A stretch of DNA of 16,127 nt. It comes from Oleimicrobium sp037445575. GTDB taxonomy: Bacteria; Zhuqueibacterota; Zhuqueibacteria; JANLFK01; Oleimicrobiaceae. The position numbers were made by a program, and so were the translations under genes. The notes under the pieces were generated by a model. The model did not search any database, was not told the DNA's origin, and was given only the letters and a program-made list of their open reading frames with translations. This document shows, one piece after another, positions 6,381 through 14,255 of this stretch; the stretch's first letter is position 1, and every line of letters starts with the position of its first letter. Location: contig JBBIKH010000060.1 of NCBI GenBank assembly GCA_037445575.1, positions 1-16,127 on the forward strand, in the 5' to 3' direction.

Positions 6381-6478
6381 CTCCGGCGGTAGGGCTCGAA
6401 CCTACATCCCGCCAAGGCGGGACTTTTGGTCCCGCCGGGGCGGGATAACAGCCACCCGCTCTGCCAATTGAGCTATGC
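6381..6478 (-). pseudogene. disrupted tRNA-Asn copy carrying two tandem hairpins
   Basis: The 3' acceptor strand and T arm (6381-6406) and the D/anticodon part (6446-6478) match the intact tRNA-Asn at 6646-6718. Between them, where the intact gene has A38, the 3' anticodon stem and the variable loop, there are 39 bases (6407-6445). They form two hairpins, each TCCCGCC-NN-GGCGGGA, separated by CTTTTGG. The 5' acceptor strand is also lost (GGGC instead of TCCGGCG), and the T loop has a G-to-A-type difference (GGGCTC against GGACTC on plus). It cannot fold as a tRNA. About 73 bases, including the downstream terminator, are near-identical to the intact locus, so it arose by duplication followed by hairpin insertion or replacement. 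Confidence 0.8.
6407..6445. repeat. double palindrome (two TCCCGCC/GGCGGGA hairpins)
   Basis: Hairpin 1 is 6407-6422 (inner bases AA) and hairpin 2 is 6430-6445 (inner bases GG), with a 7-base linker CTTTTGG. Each stem is a perfect 7 bp and the two units are near-identical, as in a REP-type doublet. The element replaces part of a tRNA-Asn anticodon arm. Confidence 0.75.
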
Positions 6479-6600
6479 CCAAATGTCGGGTCCCCGAAAA
6501 TGCTCAGTCAAAGGTCTGCCAGCCAACAGCACCGTCTGGCAGCCGCTCACACGACCTTTCCCCCAGGAGCTTGCGCGGGTAATGGCACCCCAAGACTCTC

Positions 6601-6636
6601 AACAAGAAAAGCCCCAGACGTCAACATGATCTGAGG
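6601..6636 (-). terminator. tRNA-Asn terminator
   Basis: On the minus transcript CCTCAGA (6630-6636) pairs with TCTGGGG (6612-6618), with one G-U pair and an 11-base loop. CTTTTCTTGTT follows. It begins ten bases after the 3' end of the tRNA. Confidence 0.6.
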
Positions 6637-6645
6637 CCACTCGTG

Positions 6646-6718
6646 CTCCGGCGGTAGGACTCGAACCTACAGCCTAGTGGTTAACAGCCACCCGCTCTGC
6701 CAATTGAGCTACGCCGGA
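6646..6718 (-). tRNA. tRNA-Asn (GTT)
   Basis: A complete 73-nt cloverleaf. The acceptor stem is TCCGGCG/CGCCGGA with discriminator G. The D arm contains AGCTCAATTGGCAGAGC. The anticodon arm has loop CTGTTAA, anticodon GTT. The T arm is GTAGG-TTCGAGT-CCTAC. CCA is not encoded (CAC follows). It is transcribed from its own promoter just upstream and followed by a hairpin terminator. Confidence 0.95.
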
Positions 6719-6737
6719 ATTCCATTTACGACGGGCA

Positions 6738-6766
6738 AATATATGAAACTCCCCGGAAGAAATCAA
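6738..6766 (-). promoter_or_regulatory. tRNA-Asn promoter
   Basis: On the minus strand TTGATT (6761-6766) and TATATT (6738-6743) are 17 bases apart. The predicted start is ~12 bases before the mature tRNA 5' end. The -35 box overlaps the stop codon of the YhaM-like gene (6763-6765). Confidence 0.65.
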
Positions 6767-7746
6767 GCCTTTTGCTCGCCGGAAGCTTCCTCCTGCTCGC
6801 CGAGGTAGAGGAAGCGATCCATCAGTTCCACGTACCGACTCCATTTCTTTCCGGCTTCCTTGTCGCGGCCGATAACGCGGGCGAAAGCATTGGCCTTGGA
6901 GTCCAACTCGTCGGCGTAGTAGAGGATAATCGCCTCCACGGTCATTGGCACCACAGGAGAGCCGTACTCGCCCTTTCCCTGGTGCGCGAGGATAAGGTGC
7001 TGGAGCCGCACGGCTAATTCCTCAGGGAAGCCGGACAACGTCTGGATCTTTTCCTTCACCATCTGCGCGCCGAGCACAATGTGCCCTATAAGGCGCCCCT
7101 CGTCCGAATAGTCGATAAAACCCCCCACCTGCAGTTCCCGCGTCTTGCCTATGTCGTGCAAAAGGGCGCCGCAGACCAAGAGGTCACGGTCAACATGCTC
7201 GTAGCGGCTGTGTACGGCATCACAGATTTCGGCAACTGCTACCGTGTGTTCCAAGAGACCTCCGCGGTAGGAGTGGTGCCACAGCTTGCCGGCCGGGGCG
7301 TTGGCAAACGCCTGCCGGAATTCGCCATCCCCAAATAGCGCGCGCAACAACCGACCGAGGTGCTCATTGCTCACGCTCTCCACCAGCCGGTCAAGGCGCG
7401 CCCAGAGCTGCTCGAGGTCCTTGGGACAAACCGGCACGAATGCTTCTGCGCCATCGACTTCCTCCGGCCGCGCTGGGCGGATCTTTTCGACTTTTACGTG
7501 CGGCTTGCCACGATAGTCCACCACAGTGCCCTTGGCCTTGATCACCTGTCCCACTTCAATTTTGCTGTAGATGGCCTCAGCGTCATCCCACACCGTGGCG
7601 CTGATGCGCCCTGACTGATCACCTAGCTCCAGGGCCAAGTAGGATTCGTTGTTCTCCCGCTTGAGACGGAGATCCTTCTTCCGCACAACGAAAAAGCCCA
7701 GCACCTGATCCCCGGGGCGAAGATGTTTGATAATCTCATGGGACAC
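6763..7746 (-). CDS. YhaM-type OB-fold/HD-domain 3'-5' exoribonuclease
   Basis: A 327-residue cytoplasmic protein. Residues ~10-95 form an OB-fold nucleic-acid-binding domain (SYLALELGDQSGRISATVWDD...GTVVDYRGKP). Residues ~155-300 form an HD phosphohydrolase domain with its metal ligands: H167 (LLEHT), H197-D198 (LLHDIGK), H222 (GHI), H255 (LAHQGKGEYGSP) and D279 (YADELDSK). This order and length match YhaM (CBF1), a Mn-dependent 3'-5' exonuclease on RNA and ssDNA in Firmicutes, with homologues elsewhere. The GTG start has GGAGG five bases upstream and overlaps the acylase gene by 11 bases, so the two are probably coupled. The C-terminal EQEEASGEQKA tail is short and charged. The exact substrate is not shown by sequence. 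Confidence 0.88.
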   Translation of the reverse strand: MSHEIIKHLRPGDQVLGFFVVRKKDLRLKRENNESYLALELGDQSGRISATVWDDAEAIYSKIEVGQVIKAKGTVVDYRGKPHVKVEKIRPARPEEVDGAEAFVPVCPKDLEQLWARLDRLVESVSNEHLGRLLRALFGDGEFRQAFANAPAGKLWHHSYRGGLLEHTVAVAEICDAVHSRYEHVDRDLLVCGALLHDIGKTRELQVGGFIDYSDEGRLIGHIVLGAQMVKEKIQTLSGFPEELAVRLQHLILAHQGKGEYGSPVVPMTVEAIILYYADELDSKANAFARVIGRDKEAGKKWSRYVELMDRFLYLGEQEEASGEQKA

Positions 7747-10174
7747 GATAACCTCCCTTCCCCGTTTCGGGCTGCAACACCAACAGCTTGTGAGGCTCGC
7801 TCAACAGCTTCTGCCGGTCCATGGTCGTCGCGTGGAGCCTCCCCTCCAGCCAGTCGCGTGTCTGATCAGCATAGTGACGACTCATCCGGTGTCCGGACTG
7901 ACCAGCCGGCAACACAAAGTGCACCACTCTATCCTCGGCAAAGTCCACGATCATGCGCATTGACGCCCCCCAGCGCGGGTGATACGGTTCACGCAGAAGG
8001 TAGCCGAGATTGCACACCGTGGTGGTGGAACCTCCCACGCGGTAAGGCCCCAGATCGAAGTATTTGCCCAACACCGGCGCTTGAGAGAATGCATGGGGGA
8101 GCGTCAGCGAGTGCACGTCGCCCCACTGCCAGCGCCCAATATCGGGCCCATAGTCCCGGCGCAGCTCGGCAACTGCGTCGAACAGACTCTTGACCAATAT
8201 CTCGTCCGATGATTCGCTCTTCTCAGGGGTGGAGACGTCATCGAACCAAAGGGAGTGTGAACGGGCAAGGATCTGGTCCGCGGCGCGGAAGGCCACCCCC
8301 GGCAGGGCTATGAAGTGACCGAAAAGCTCCTCCCCTATTTCGTCAGCGAAGATGTTGTGCAACAGATTTCGGTAAAAGGCGTGAAACACCGTGCACGCCA
8401 AGCTGTGCTGCTCCTCGGAACAGTCCCAGGCGCGGAGCAGCAAGTAGGCCTGATGCACAAGACCTGTGTCGGGCAGCAGAGCGCGTTCGTAGGCGCCGAT
8501 CACCAAGGGTATCACCGCTTTCGCCCGCAGGGAGAGGAGGTCCATCTGCAAACGCTCGCAATCGGCGCGTGACAGTGGCGCTTCCCCCTCAATCACCTGC
8601 GTGATGCGCGTGATGCGATCAGGTGGCTCCCAGTAGGCAGAGAGGTATCCCAACTTGCTCTGGTCCCAAATTTCGTTGTTGGCCGTGGCCACAAAGCCTG
8701 TGGGCGGATTAAAAAGGCGAGGGTTTCGTTCAAAGGGGAGCACGCCCTGCCAATCGTACTTCGAGTCCCATCCAGGCAGGGGCAACACTCCATGGGCGCT
8801 GCCGCGTCGCGGGATGCTGCCGCCCAGAAAGTATCCGATGTTACCGTCTACATCGGCGTAGACAAAATTCTGCGCCGGCGTACCGTAGGAGCGCAACCCG
8901 GCCACCACCTCCGTCCAGCTGCCGGCGCGGAGCACCGTACGCAGGGCAGCGATCTCATCGCTGTCCTCATGCCCGATCCAGCGCAGAGCCACCGCCTTCC
9001 CCACCTGCCGTGCTAAGGCATGCACGTCGTTGACGACCGGACCATGCACGGTTAGGTGCACCTCCTGAACTACGGCTGGGGCATCCTTGACCGCGATCGT
9101 TTCTGCTACCGTGGTCATGGTCAACCATTGGCCGTCGCGCAGGTAACGGTGGGCATCAGCGCTATCCAGGCGCTCGATGAAAAAGTCGGCGTCATCGATC
9201 ATGCCATTGGTGATCCCCCAGGCGATGCGACGATTGCGGCCGATGGAGATCCCGGGCAGACCGGGGATGGAAACGCCGCAGGCATCGATGTCATCGCCTG
9301 AAAGGTGGATCTCGTACCAAAACGGGGGCACACTGAATATCAGGTGCGGATCATTGCAAACAATAGGTTTGCCGGTGCTGGTCTTGGTGCCGGACAGTGC
9401 CCAGTTATTGCTCCCCAAGACAACTTCCGCTATCCCAATTTGGGCGCGCGCCCGATGCAGGGTGCGCAGCCCTTCCAGACACAGGCGCCAGTCTGCCTCG
9501 TCTGCCCCGGCGACGATGCGCGGCCCTGCATAGCTCGCCACGGGCATGATCTCCGCCAGCCGCTCAGCGTCAAGTCTGCCGGCCAGTGCGCCGTAGGTGA
9601 GGTCCACTGCCCACGACATGCACAGCGTCCATGACACAAAGCGCATGATGCATAGGCAGTCCTCTGGCCGCCATGCAGACGGTGTATGGCGCAGCACCAG
9701 GCACTCCAGGGGCAGCCGATGTCTCCCAGAGGCGAGATAGGCATTTACCCCTTGCGCATATGCCTCCAAGGCCGCTTTGGACTCCGCCGGCAGCCGATGG
9801 TACTGGGTCTCGGCCGTGCGGCCGATACCGATGATGCGCATCAAACGGTCGTGCTCAAGCAGCTGTGCACCAAATAGCTCTGCCAGTTCCCCACGGGCAG
9901 CGCGGCGTGCCAACTCCATTTGCCACAACCGGTCTTGCGCAGTTACAAAGCCTTGAGCCATGAGCAAATCGTGCTCATCGCTGGCAAAGAGGTGGGGGAC
10001 CCCCCTGGCATCGCGCACCACCTCCACTTGGGCGTGCAATCCCGGTAGCTGCAACGTGCCGCTGGTCTGCGGCAGCGAGCGCCGCAGGGACAAGTAGCCA
10101 AAGAGCAGGGCAGCGATTGCGCCAACCACCACGATGATGAACAGCCCAAGTAGGAGTCGTTTCACCATTGCCAT
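7736..10174 (-). CDS. penicillin acylase family (S45, Ntn-hydrolase) protein
   Basis: An 812-residue precursor with an N-terminal membrane anchor or uncleaved signal (MVKRLLLGLFIIVVVGAIAALL, residues 3-~24). It is predicted to face the periplasm. The family matures by self-cleavage before a Ser that becomes the catalytic N-terminal nucleophile of the beta subunit; here that is S255 in VLGSNNWALSG. Other conserved parts are VRDARGVPHLFA and MAQGFVTAQDRLWQMEL near the start, PAQNFVYADVDGNIGYFLGG (~433-452), and ATANNEIWD (~496) carrying the likely oxyanion Asn. Members hydrolyse amides such as beta-lactams or acyl-homoserine lactones; the substrate cannot be read from sequence. I chose the ATG at 10172-10174 because GAGGAG lies nine bases before it; the open frame extends to 10309 without family similarity. 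It sits in an operon with surface-type proteins. Confidence 0.88.
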   Translation of the reverse strand: MAMVKRLLLGLFIIVVVGAIAALLFGYLSLRRSLPQTSGTLQLPGLHAQVEVVRDARGVPHLFASDEHDLLMAQGFVTAQDRLWQMELARRAARGELAELFGAQLLEHDRLMRIIGIGRTAETQYHRLPAESKAALEAYAQGVNAYLASGRHRLPLECLVLRHTPSAWRPEDCLCIMRFVSWTLCMSWAVDLTYGALAGRLDAERLAEIMPVASYAGPRIVAGADEADWRLCLEGLRTLHRARAQIGIAEVVLGSNNWALSGTKTSTGKPIVCNDPHLIFSVPPFWYEIHLSGDDIDACGVSIPGLPGISIGRNRRIAWGITNGMIDDADFFIERLDSADAHRYLRDGQWLTMTTVAETIAVKDAPAVVQEVHLTVHGPVVNDVHALARQVGKAVALRWIGHEDSDEIAALRTVLRAGSWTEVVAGLRSYGTPAQNFVYADVDGNIGYFLGGSIPRRGSAHGVLPLPGWDSKYDWQGVLPFERNPRLFNPPTGFVATANNEIWDQSKLGYLSAYWEPPDRITRITQVIEGEAPLSRADCERLQMDLLSLRAKAVIPLVIGAYERALLPDTGLVHQAYLLLRAWDCSEEQHSLACTVFHAFYRNLLHNIFADEIGEELFGHFIALPGVAFRAADQILARSHSLWFDDVSTPEKSESSDEILVKSLFDAVAELRRDYGPDIGRWQWGDVHSLTLPHAFSQAPVLGKYFDLGPYRVGGSTTTVCNLGYLLREPYHPRWGASMRMIVDFAEDRVVHFVLPAGQSGHRMSRHYADQTRDWLEGRLHATTMDRQKLLSEPHKLLVLQPETGKGGYRVP

Positions 10175-10224
10175 TCCGGTCCGCTCCTCTATTGGTCCGC
10201 CCGGCTCCGCTTTTTGCTCAATAG

Positions 10225-10253
10225 AAAAGGCGGCCATCACCTTCTGAGCCGCC
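10225..10253 (-). terminator. weak terminator-like hairpin between lipoprotein and acylase genes
   Basis: On the minus strand GGCGGC (10248-10253) pairs with GCCGCC (10229-10234) across a 13-base loop and is followed by TTTTC. Its 6-bp stem and short T-run suggest at most partial termination or attenuation before the acylase gene. Confidence 0.3.
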
Positions 10254-10309
10254 GTTGCTCTCCACACCTCACTGCTCCCGTTGCCCTCTCCCCGCAACGG
10301 GCGGTGCAC

Positions 10310-10879
10310 CTATTGCTCTTTCTTCTTGCTCTGCCCCGTCTGCTGACCAGCGTTGTTGGGCTGACGCTGGCGTTCTGCCGTCCGGTCCACTTCCCCCCGG
10401 GAAAAGTCCCTCCTCGGGTCAGGGGGAGAGGCACTTGTCGCGGCCTGGCCGCTGTCAGTCGCTGTCTTGCTCACCGGCGGCGCCATGCCCGCCTGTGCCC
10501 CTACCGTAGCCGGCCCATACGTCGCTTCGGGGGGCGCCACGTGTCTGCGGGAAAAGTCGCGTGCCTCCGATTGTGGTACCTCCGCACCCTCGTCGCTGCC
10601 CAGGAAGGGCGCATCGGCCCACCAAGGGACTTGGTAGTACCACTGCCAGGCGTAGAAATCCGCGTTGTGATAGAAAGTCGGCCCAACCGCCAGCCGGCCA
10701 TAAGGGTCCCCCTTGTGGCAACTGGAACAGTCGTCGCGATAGTCCACGTGATAGGTCGTTGCGACCTCGCCCTCCACCGGCACAGGGCGATGTGCCAGTT
10801 TGGTGTAGCAACCGCTCCCCACAAGCACGGAAAGAACGGCCACCCACACCAACGCCGGCCAGCGTTTCAACATCCTCAT
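10310..10879 (-). CDS. putative lipoprotein with a single c-type haem motif (CxxCH)
   Basis: A 189-residue exported protein. A hydrophobic segment (LVWVAVLSVLVGSGC) ends at C24, which could be a lipidation site, although the lipobox is imperfect (VGSGC). Residues 51-55 are CSSCH, a c-type haem attachment motif, followed by KGDPYGR. A Trp/Tyr-rich stretch comes next (FYAWQWYYQVPWWADAPF, ~75-92). The C-terminal half is low-complexity and probably disordered (Ala/Pro/Gln/Arg), with RDFSR occurring twice. I took the ATG at 10877-10879, preceded by AAGGA; an ATG six bases later is an alternative. It lies 31 bases after the beta-barrel-like gene and before the acylase gene. A role in periplasmic electron transfer or haem binding is possible, but one CxxCH is thin evidence. 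I recognise no family. Confidence 0.7.
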   Translation of the reverse strand: MRMLKRWPALVWVAVLSVLVGSGCYTKLAHRPVPVEGEVATTYHVDYRDDCSSCHKGDPYGRLAVGPTFYHNADFYAWQWYYQVPWWADAPFLGSDEGAEVPQSEARDFSRRHVAPPEATYGPATVGAQAGMAPPVSKTATDSGQAATSASPPDPRRDFSRGEVDRTAERQRQPNNAGQQTGQSKKKEQ

Positions 10880-10910
10880 GCTTCCTTGCCTGTCTTGACG
10901 GCAATGTAGG

Positions 10911-11693
10911 TCAGAAGTACTCAAGGTACACGATCTTTAGCTCGCGGTTGGCATACTTCATGTCCTCGCGGTTGTCCAAGATGTTCTTGAAAGCAAACTC
11001 CACGTACAACCGCTGGGCGAAGATCCACCGCAAGCCCACATTCAGGTAGCCTTTGCCACTGCCAATGGCCTGGCTGTTGTTATCGTTCATGCCCATGTCA
11101 TAATCGGCCACCAACGCCAGCTCCTCGTTCAGCACGAGGTCAACGCCCATGAAAGCGTCAAAGTCGCTGTCGCCGTCTTTGTTCTCCAGGCTGTAGCACA
11201 CACCGACGTGGCCCCCTAGCGCTAACGGCATGCCATAGTTCTTGCTGGCCACCAGGTAAAAGCCCCGGGACTTGATAGTGTAGCGCTCTAGGTTGTCGAT
11301 GTAGGGCCCGTAGCCCTGAGATTCGTAGCCGAGCACGATGTCCGGCATGGCATAGCTTTCTTCGAAAATGCGGTAGGCAAAGTGCACCCCTGGGTTCGGG
11401 TTCCAATTTACCTTGCCGGCTCCGATGATGTTGGTGCCCCCAAAGGTGGCGCCGAAATTGAGGCGATGGGTCAGCCCCACAGAGACTAACCCCAGCAGCC
11501 CCCCCTCAGGGTAGGCACGCACCCCTACGATGAAGCTACCCCGCTCGAGAATCTGCGCCGTGGGTTGGTCGATGAGTATGGGGCTCAGCATGCGCTCCGT
11601 GGAATAGCGCGCAACAGGCTTCTGCTGCGCATACGCCGCCCCAAGACACCCCACGATCACCACCCCGCTCACGAGCACCGCTACGCTGCGCAT
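10911..11693 (-). CDS. outer-membrane beta-barrel-like protein
   Basis: A 260-residue protein with a signal peptide likely cleaved after AAYA (residue ~22). The body has alternating polar/hydrophobic strands of the outer-membrane barrel type: GSFIVGVRAYPEGGLLGLVS, LNFGATFGGTNIIG, FYLVASKNYGMPLALGGHVG, ALVADYDMGM and YLNVGLRWIFAQRLYVEFAF. It ends in an aromatic (…VYLEYF), as expected for insertion by the Bam machinery. The ATG at 11691-11693 follows GGAGG at ten bases, and a strong promoter lies ~65 bases upstream, making this the first gene of the operon with the CxxCH protein and the acylase. A Cys at residue 16 (IVGC) could instead be read as a lipobox, but the downstream AYA site and C-terminal Phe favour a barrel. 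Its cargo, if any, is unknown. Confidence 0.72.
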   Translation of the reverse strand: MRSVAVLVSGVVIVGCLGAAYAQQKPVARYSTERMLSPILIDQPTAQILERGSFIVGVRAYPEGGLLGLVSVGLTHRLNFGATFGGTNIIGAGKVNWNPNPGVHFAYRIFEESYAMPDIVLGYESQGYGPYIDNLERYTIKSRGFYLVASKNYGMPLALGGHVGVCYSLENKDGDSDFDAFMGVDLVLNEELALVADYDMGMNDNNSQAIGSGKGYLNVGLRWIFAQRLYVEFAFKNILDNREDMKYANRELKIVYLEYF

Positions 11694-11756
11694 GGCTCAG
11701 GACCCTCCTCCTATTCCGACCCCACTTGCTCCTGGAAGTCGCCATCGGACGAGACA

Positions 11757-11785
11757 AATGTACCAATAACTTAGCTAAATGTCAA
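11757..11785 (-). promoter_or_regulatory. strong sigma70-type promoter of the barrel/lipoprotein/acylase operon
   Basis: On the minus strand TTGACA (11780-11785) and TACATT (11757-11762) are separated by 17 bases in a locally AT-rich island. The predicted start near 11750 gives a ~57-base leader before the ATG at 11693. Confidence 0.75.
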
Positions 11786-11846
11786 GGGAAAAGCTACACC
11801 GCAGCGACCGGCCAGGAATCCCGCATATGTGGGCCCCGGGGCCTCT

Positions 11847-12812
11847 TCACCCCTCCTCCCACGGGGGCAGGCCGCCGAGATCCAGGGGCGCCAGGTCCGA
11901 GGCGGCGCAGTTGTCCGCTACCTGTTCCGGCGTCTTTGCGCCGGGTATGGCCACGTGACACGCTGGATGCGAAAGACAAAAGGCCAGGCTCACCTGCGCC
12001 GGGGTGTACTGCGCATAGCGGTCGAAGAGAAACCGGCAGCCATCCAGCCGACGGAAGTAACTGTCCAATTTCTCCGGCGACAGGTTCATGCGCCGGTGGT
12101 CATCTGGACCGAACCGGCTCTGGCGGGTGAATTTGCCGGTGAGAAAACCGAACAGCAGCGGGATGCGAACGATGACCCCGATGCCATGCTGCTGGGCCTT
12201 GGGCAGCAGCACGCGCTCGGCTTCGCGCTCGAGGAGGTTGTAGCGCACCTGAATGCAGTCCAACAAGTCGTGGTGCTGATCCAACAAAAAGGCCTGCTCA
12301 GTCTCCTTGAAGGACTGTACGCTCAGGCCTGCGTGGCGGATCTTGCCCTCCTCCTTCAGCTGCGCAAGCGCCAGCCACGGTTCCTCCCGCGTGAGCTTGT
12401 CCAAATCAGGGCTGTGCAGCTGCAAGACGTCGATGGTCTCCAGGCGCAGACGACGAAGCGACTGTTCGGTGGCCCAGAGCAGGTACTCCCGCGTGTAGGT
12501 CTGCCGGATGGGCCCGTAGCCTTTGTCATCCGCCGGCGTGGCATGGTAAAAGTCATTGCCCACCTTGGTTGCGACAATCACCTGCCCCTTGCCACGCTCG
12601 GCCAAAACCTCGCCGATGAGCTCTTCCGAATGGCCAAAGCCGTACACGTCGGCGGTGTCGATGAAGGTGACGCCCAGATCCAGAGCTGCGTGCAAAGCCC
12701 GCTTGGAAACCCTGTCGTCCGTTGGTCCCCAGTTCATGCCCCCTATGGCCCAGGCGCCAAAACCGATGGTTGACACAACTGGGCCGCGCTTTCCTAAACG
12801 CACGTACTTCAT
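11847..12812 (-). CDS. aldo/keto reductase
   Basis: A 321-residue NADPH-dependent oxidoreductase of the AKR superfamily ((beta/alpha)8 barrel). It opens with the typical VRLGKRGPVVSTIGFGAWAIGG. The catalytic tetrad is complete: D52 and Y57 (FIDTADVYGFG), K83 (ATKVG) and H133 (LQLHSPD). The cofactor-binding end includes HVAIPGAKTPEQVADN. It resembles the YajO/Tas-like general reductase group that acts on small aldehydes and ketones; the natural substrate cannot be told. ATG at 12812, with GAGG about ten bases upstream. It follows the photolyase gene by 63 bases on the same strand and could be co-transcribed with it. It ends 62 bases from the promoter of the next operon. Confidence 0.92.
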   Translation of the reverse strand: MKYVRLGKRGPVVSTIGFGAWAIGGMNWGPTDDRVSKRALHAALDLGVTFIDTADVYGFGHSEELIGEVLAERGKGQVIVATKVGNDFYHATPADDKGYGPIRQTYTREYLLWATEQSLRRLRLETIDVLQLHSPDLDKLTREEPWLALAQLKEEGKIRHAGLSVQSFKETEQAFLLDQHHDLLDCIQVRYNLLEREAERVLLPKAQQHGIGVIVRIPLLFGFLTGKFTRQSRFGPDDHRRMNLSPEKLDSYFRRLDGCRFLFDRYAQYTPAQVSLAFCLSHPACHVAIPGAKTPEQVADNCAASDLAPLDLGGLPPWEEG

Positions 12813-12875
12813 CGTGATGCCTCACCCATGGGCTTCATGCACGGTCGCTTTTGGTCACACAAAGCCTGCTCGATG

Positions 12876-14249
12876 TTACGTGTCAGAGCCAGGACGAGGA
12901 GGAGGCAGCGCTTCCACAGCCCGCACATATGCATCAATGTTGAACTTGCGTCGCAGTCCCCCTTCGCTCATGTAGCGAACATTGCCGAAAACTGGTCGTT
13001 CCCCCCACGGCCGGTCGTGCTTGCCGAAACACCACGCCACCCCGGCAAAACCATTGGGGTCGCGTCCGTCGAGCTCGTACTTGTTGTTGAGGTACAGGCA
13101 GCGCGCGAACGCCTCTTCGGGCGTCGGACTCCACTCGATGATCTTCTTTCCCCAGTACATGCGCATGTAGCCGTGCATCTTCCCGGTCCTGACCGTCTCA
13201 ATTTGTGCAGCGTTCCAAAAAGGATCGTGTGTCCTACCCAGCTCAAGGTCTGCTAAGGAGTAGAGGTAGGAACGAGGATCGTCTCGATGCTTGGTGAGAC
13301 TTCTCTGCGCCCACGCGGGCAACCCGGCAAACGCATCATACTGGGGGTTGAAAAAGACAAAGTTCATGCTCAGCTCTCGCCGCACAATCAGCTCCTCCAG
13401 GAACGCGGCTGCTCCAGGGCTGCCGGTGGCCTGGACCTGCAAGGCGATGTAGAGGGGCGATATCTGGCCAAAGTGCAGGTAGGGGCTCAGGTGCGACAGA
13501 CAATCAGTAGCCGGATCGTTCCGCAACTCAGCGAAGCGATCCAGTTTCTGTTCCATGAAAAGATGCAGTCGGTGCTTCGCCTCGGCAGTGCCGCCACGGA
13601 ACAGCGTACTGGGAGGAACGGACCTGTCCACCGCCAGCGATGCGCACACCGCCTTGGGGTCGGCGACGGAGATCCCTTCCATGTCCAGGCCCAAAGATGC
13701 GATGCGCGGCTGGCGAGGCGCAAGCGGCTTCAGAAACTCCACGAGGTAGCGGTTGATCTTGCGCCGCAACGTGGCAGCAGAGTACTCCTCCTTGTTGGAG
13801 GCCACCTCGACGGGCACCACTACGTCGGACTCCACTTGCAGGAGCAAGCAGGGGAGTCGGTCCGCTGCATAGGCACGCCATTGGCGCTGGAGCCGCAAAT
13901 AGCCGCGGTCGACCACGACCAGGGCAGCCTTCTCGGCTACCTCCAACACCTCCTTTTCCGGGGAGCCACGTCGAACTACCAACCGAACCCCCAGCTCTCG
14001 CAGGGTATGCTCCACTTCCGCCAACCCCTGGAGCATGAACACATAATGCCGCGCGTTGGCCTCGGGGAAGAATTCTGTCAGCCCGAAAAACACCACCAGC
14101 GGCAGCCGGAGCTCGTTGGCGCGATCGATCGCATAGGCCAAGGCGTGGTTGCATTCCACCCGCTGGCTCGCCTGCATCCAGTAGAGCACAAAATGACCGC
14201 GAGCCAGAGGCTTGCTGTTGAGTGGTCGGATGCGTTCCGGGTGGATCAT
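12876..14249 (-). CDS. class II CPD photolyase
   Basis: A 457-residue flavoprotein that uses blue light to split cyclobutane pyrimidine dimers in DNA. It is full length for class II. The N-terminal antenna (Rossmann-like) domain has the class II signature YWMQASQRVECNHALAYAI (~23-41). The C-terminal FAD domain carries LSHLSPYLHFGQISP, the ERREL-like VRRELSMNFVFFN segment, KMHGYMRMYWGKK (357-369) and NNKYELDGRDPNGFAG with WCFGKHDRPWGERPVFG (388-422). All point to class II rather than class I or cryptochromes. The ATG has GAGGAG immediately upstream and begins six bases after the stop of the barrel-like gene, so the two are surely co-transcribed. The combination with a membrane protein is unexplained. 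It indicates a host that meets sunlight, or that inherited the gene from one. Confidence 0.95.
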   Translation of the reverse strand: MIHPERIRPLNSKPLARGHFVLYWMQASQRVECNHALAYAIDRANELRLPLVVFFGLTEFFPEANARHYVFMLQGLAEVEHTLRELGVRLVVRRGSPEKEVLEVAEKAALVVVDRGYLRLQRQWRAYAADRLPCLLLQVESDVVVPVEVASNKEEYSAATLRRKINRYLVEFLKPLAPRQPRIASLGLDMEGISVADPKAVCASLAVDRSVPPSTLFRGGTAEAKHRLHLFMEQKLDRFAELRNDPATDCLSHLSPYLHFGQISPLYIALQVQATGSPGAAAFLEELIVRRELSMNFVFFNPQYDAFAGLPAWAQRSLTKHRDDPRSYLYSLADLELGRTHDPFWNAAQIETVRTGKMHGYMRMYWGKKIIEWSPTPEEAFARCLYLNNKYELDGRDPNGFAGVAWCFGKHDRPWGERPVFGNVRYMSEGGLRRKFNIDAYVRAVEALPPPRPGSDT

Positions 14250-14255
14250 CGCTCC

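Noticed and set aside
6516..6542. Inverted repeat CTGCCAG/CTGGCAG between the two tRNA-Asn copies
   Set aside because: A single 7-bp stem with a 13-base loop and no T-run or conserved context; may be chance.
10175..10309. Longer acylase start at 10309 or 10237
   Set aside because: The extra residues lack family similarity and would bury the membrane anchor; GAGGAG precedes the ATG at 10174.
11824..11870. GC-rich palindrome GGCCCCGGGGCC after the aldo/keto reductase gene as a terminator
   Set aside because: It has no loop and no T-run follows on the minus strand.
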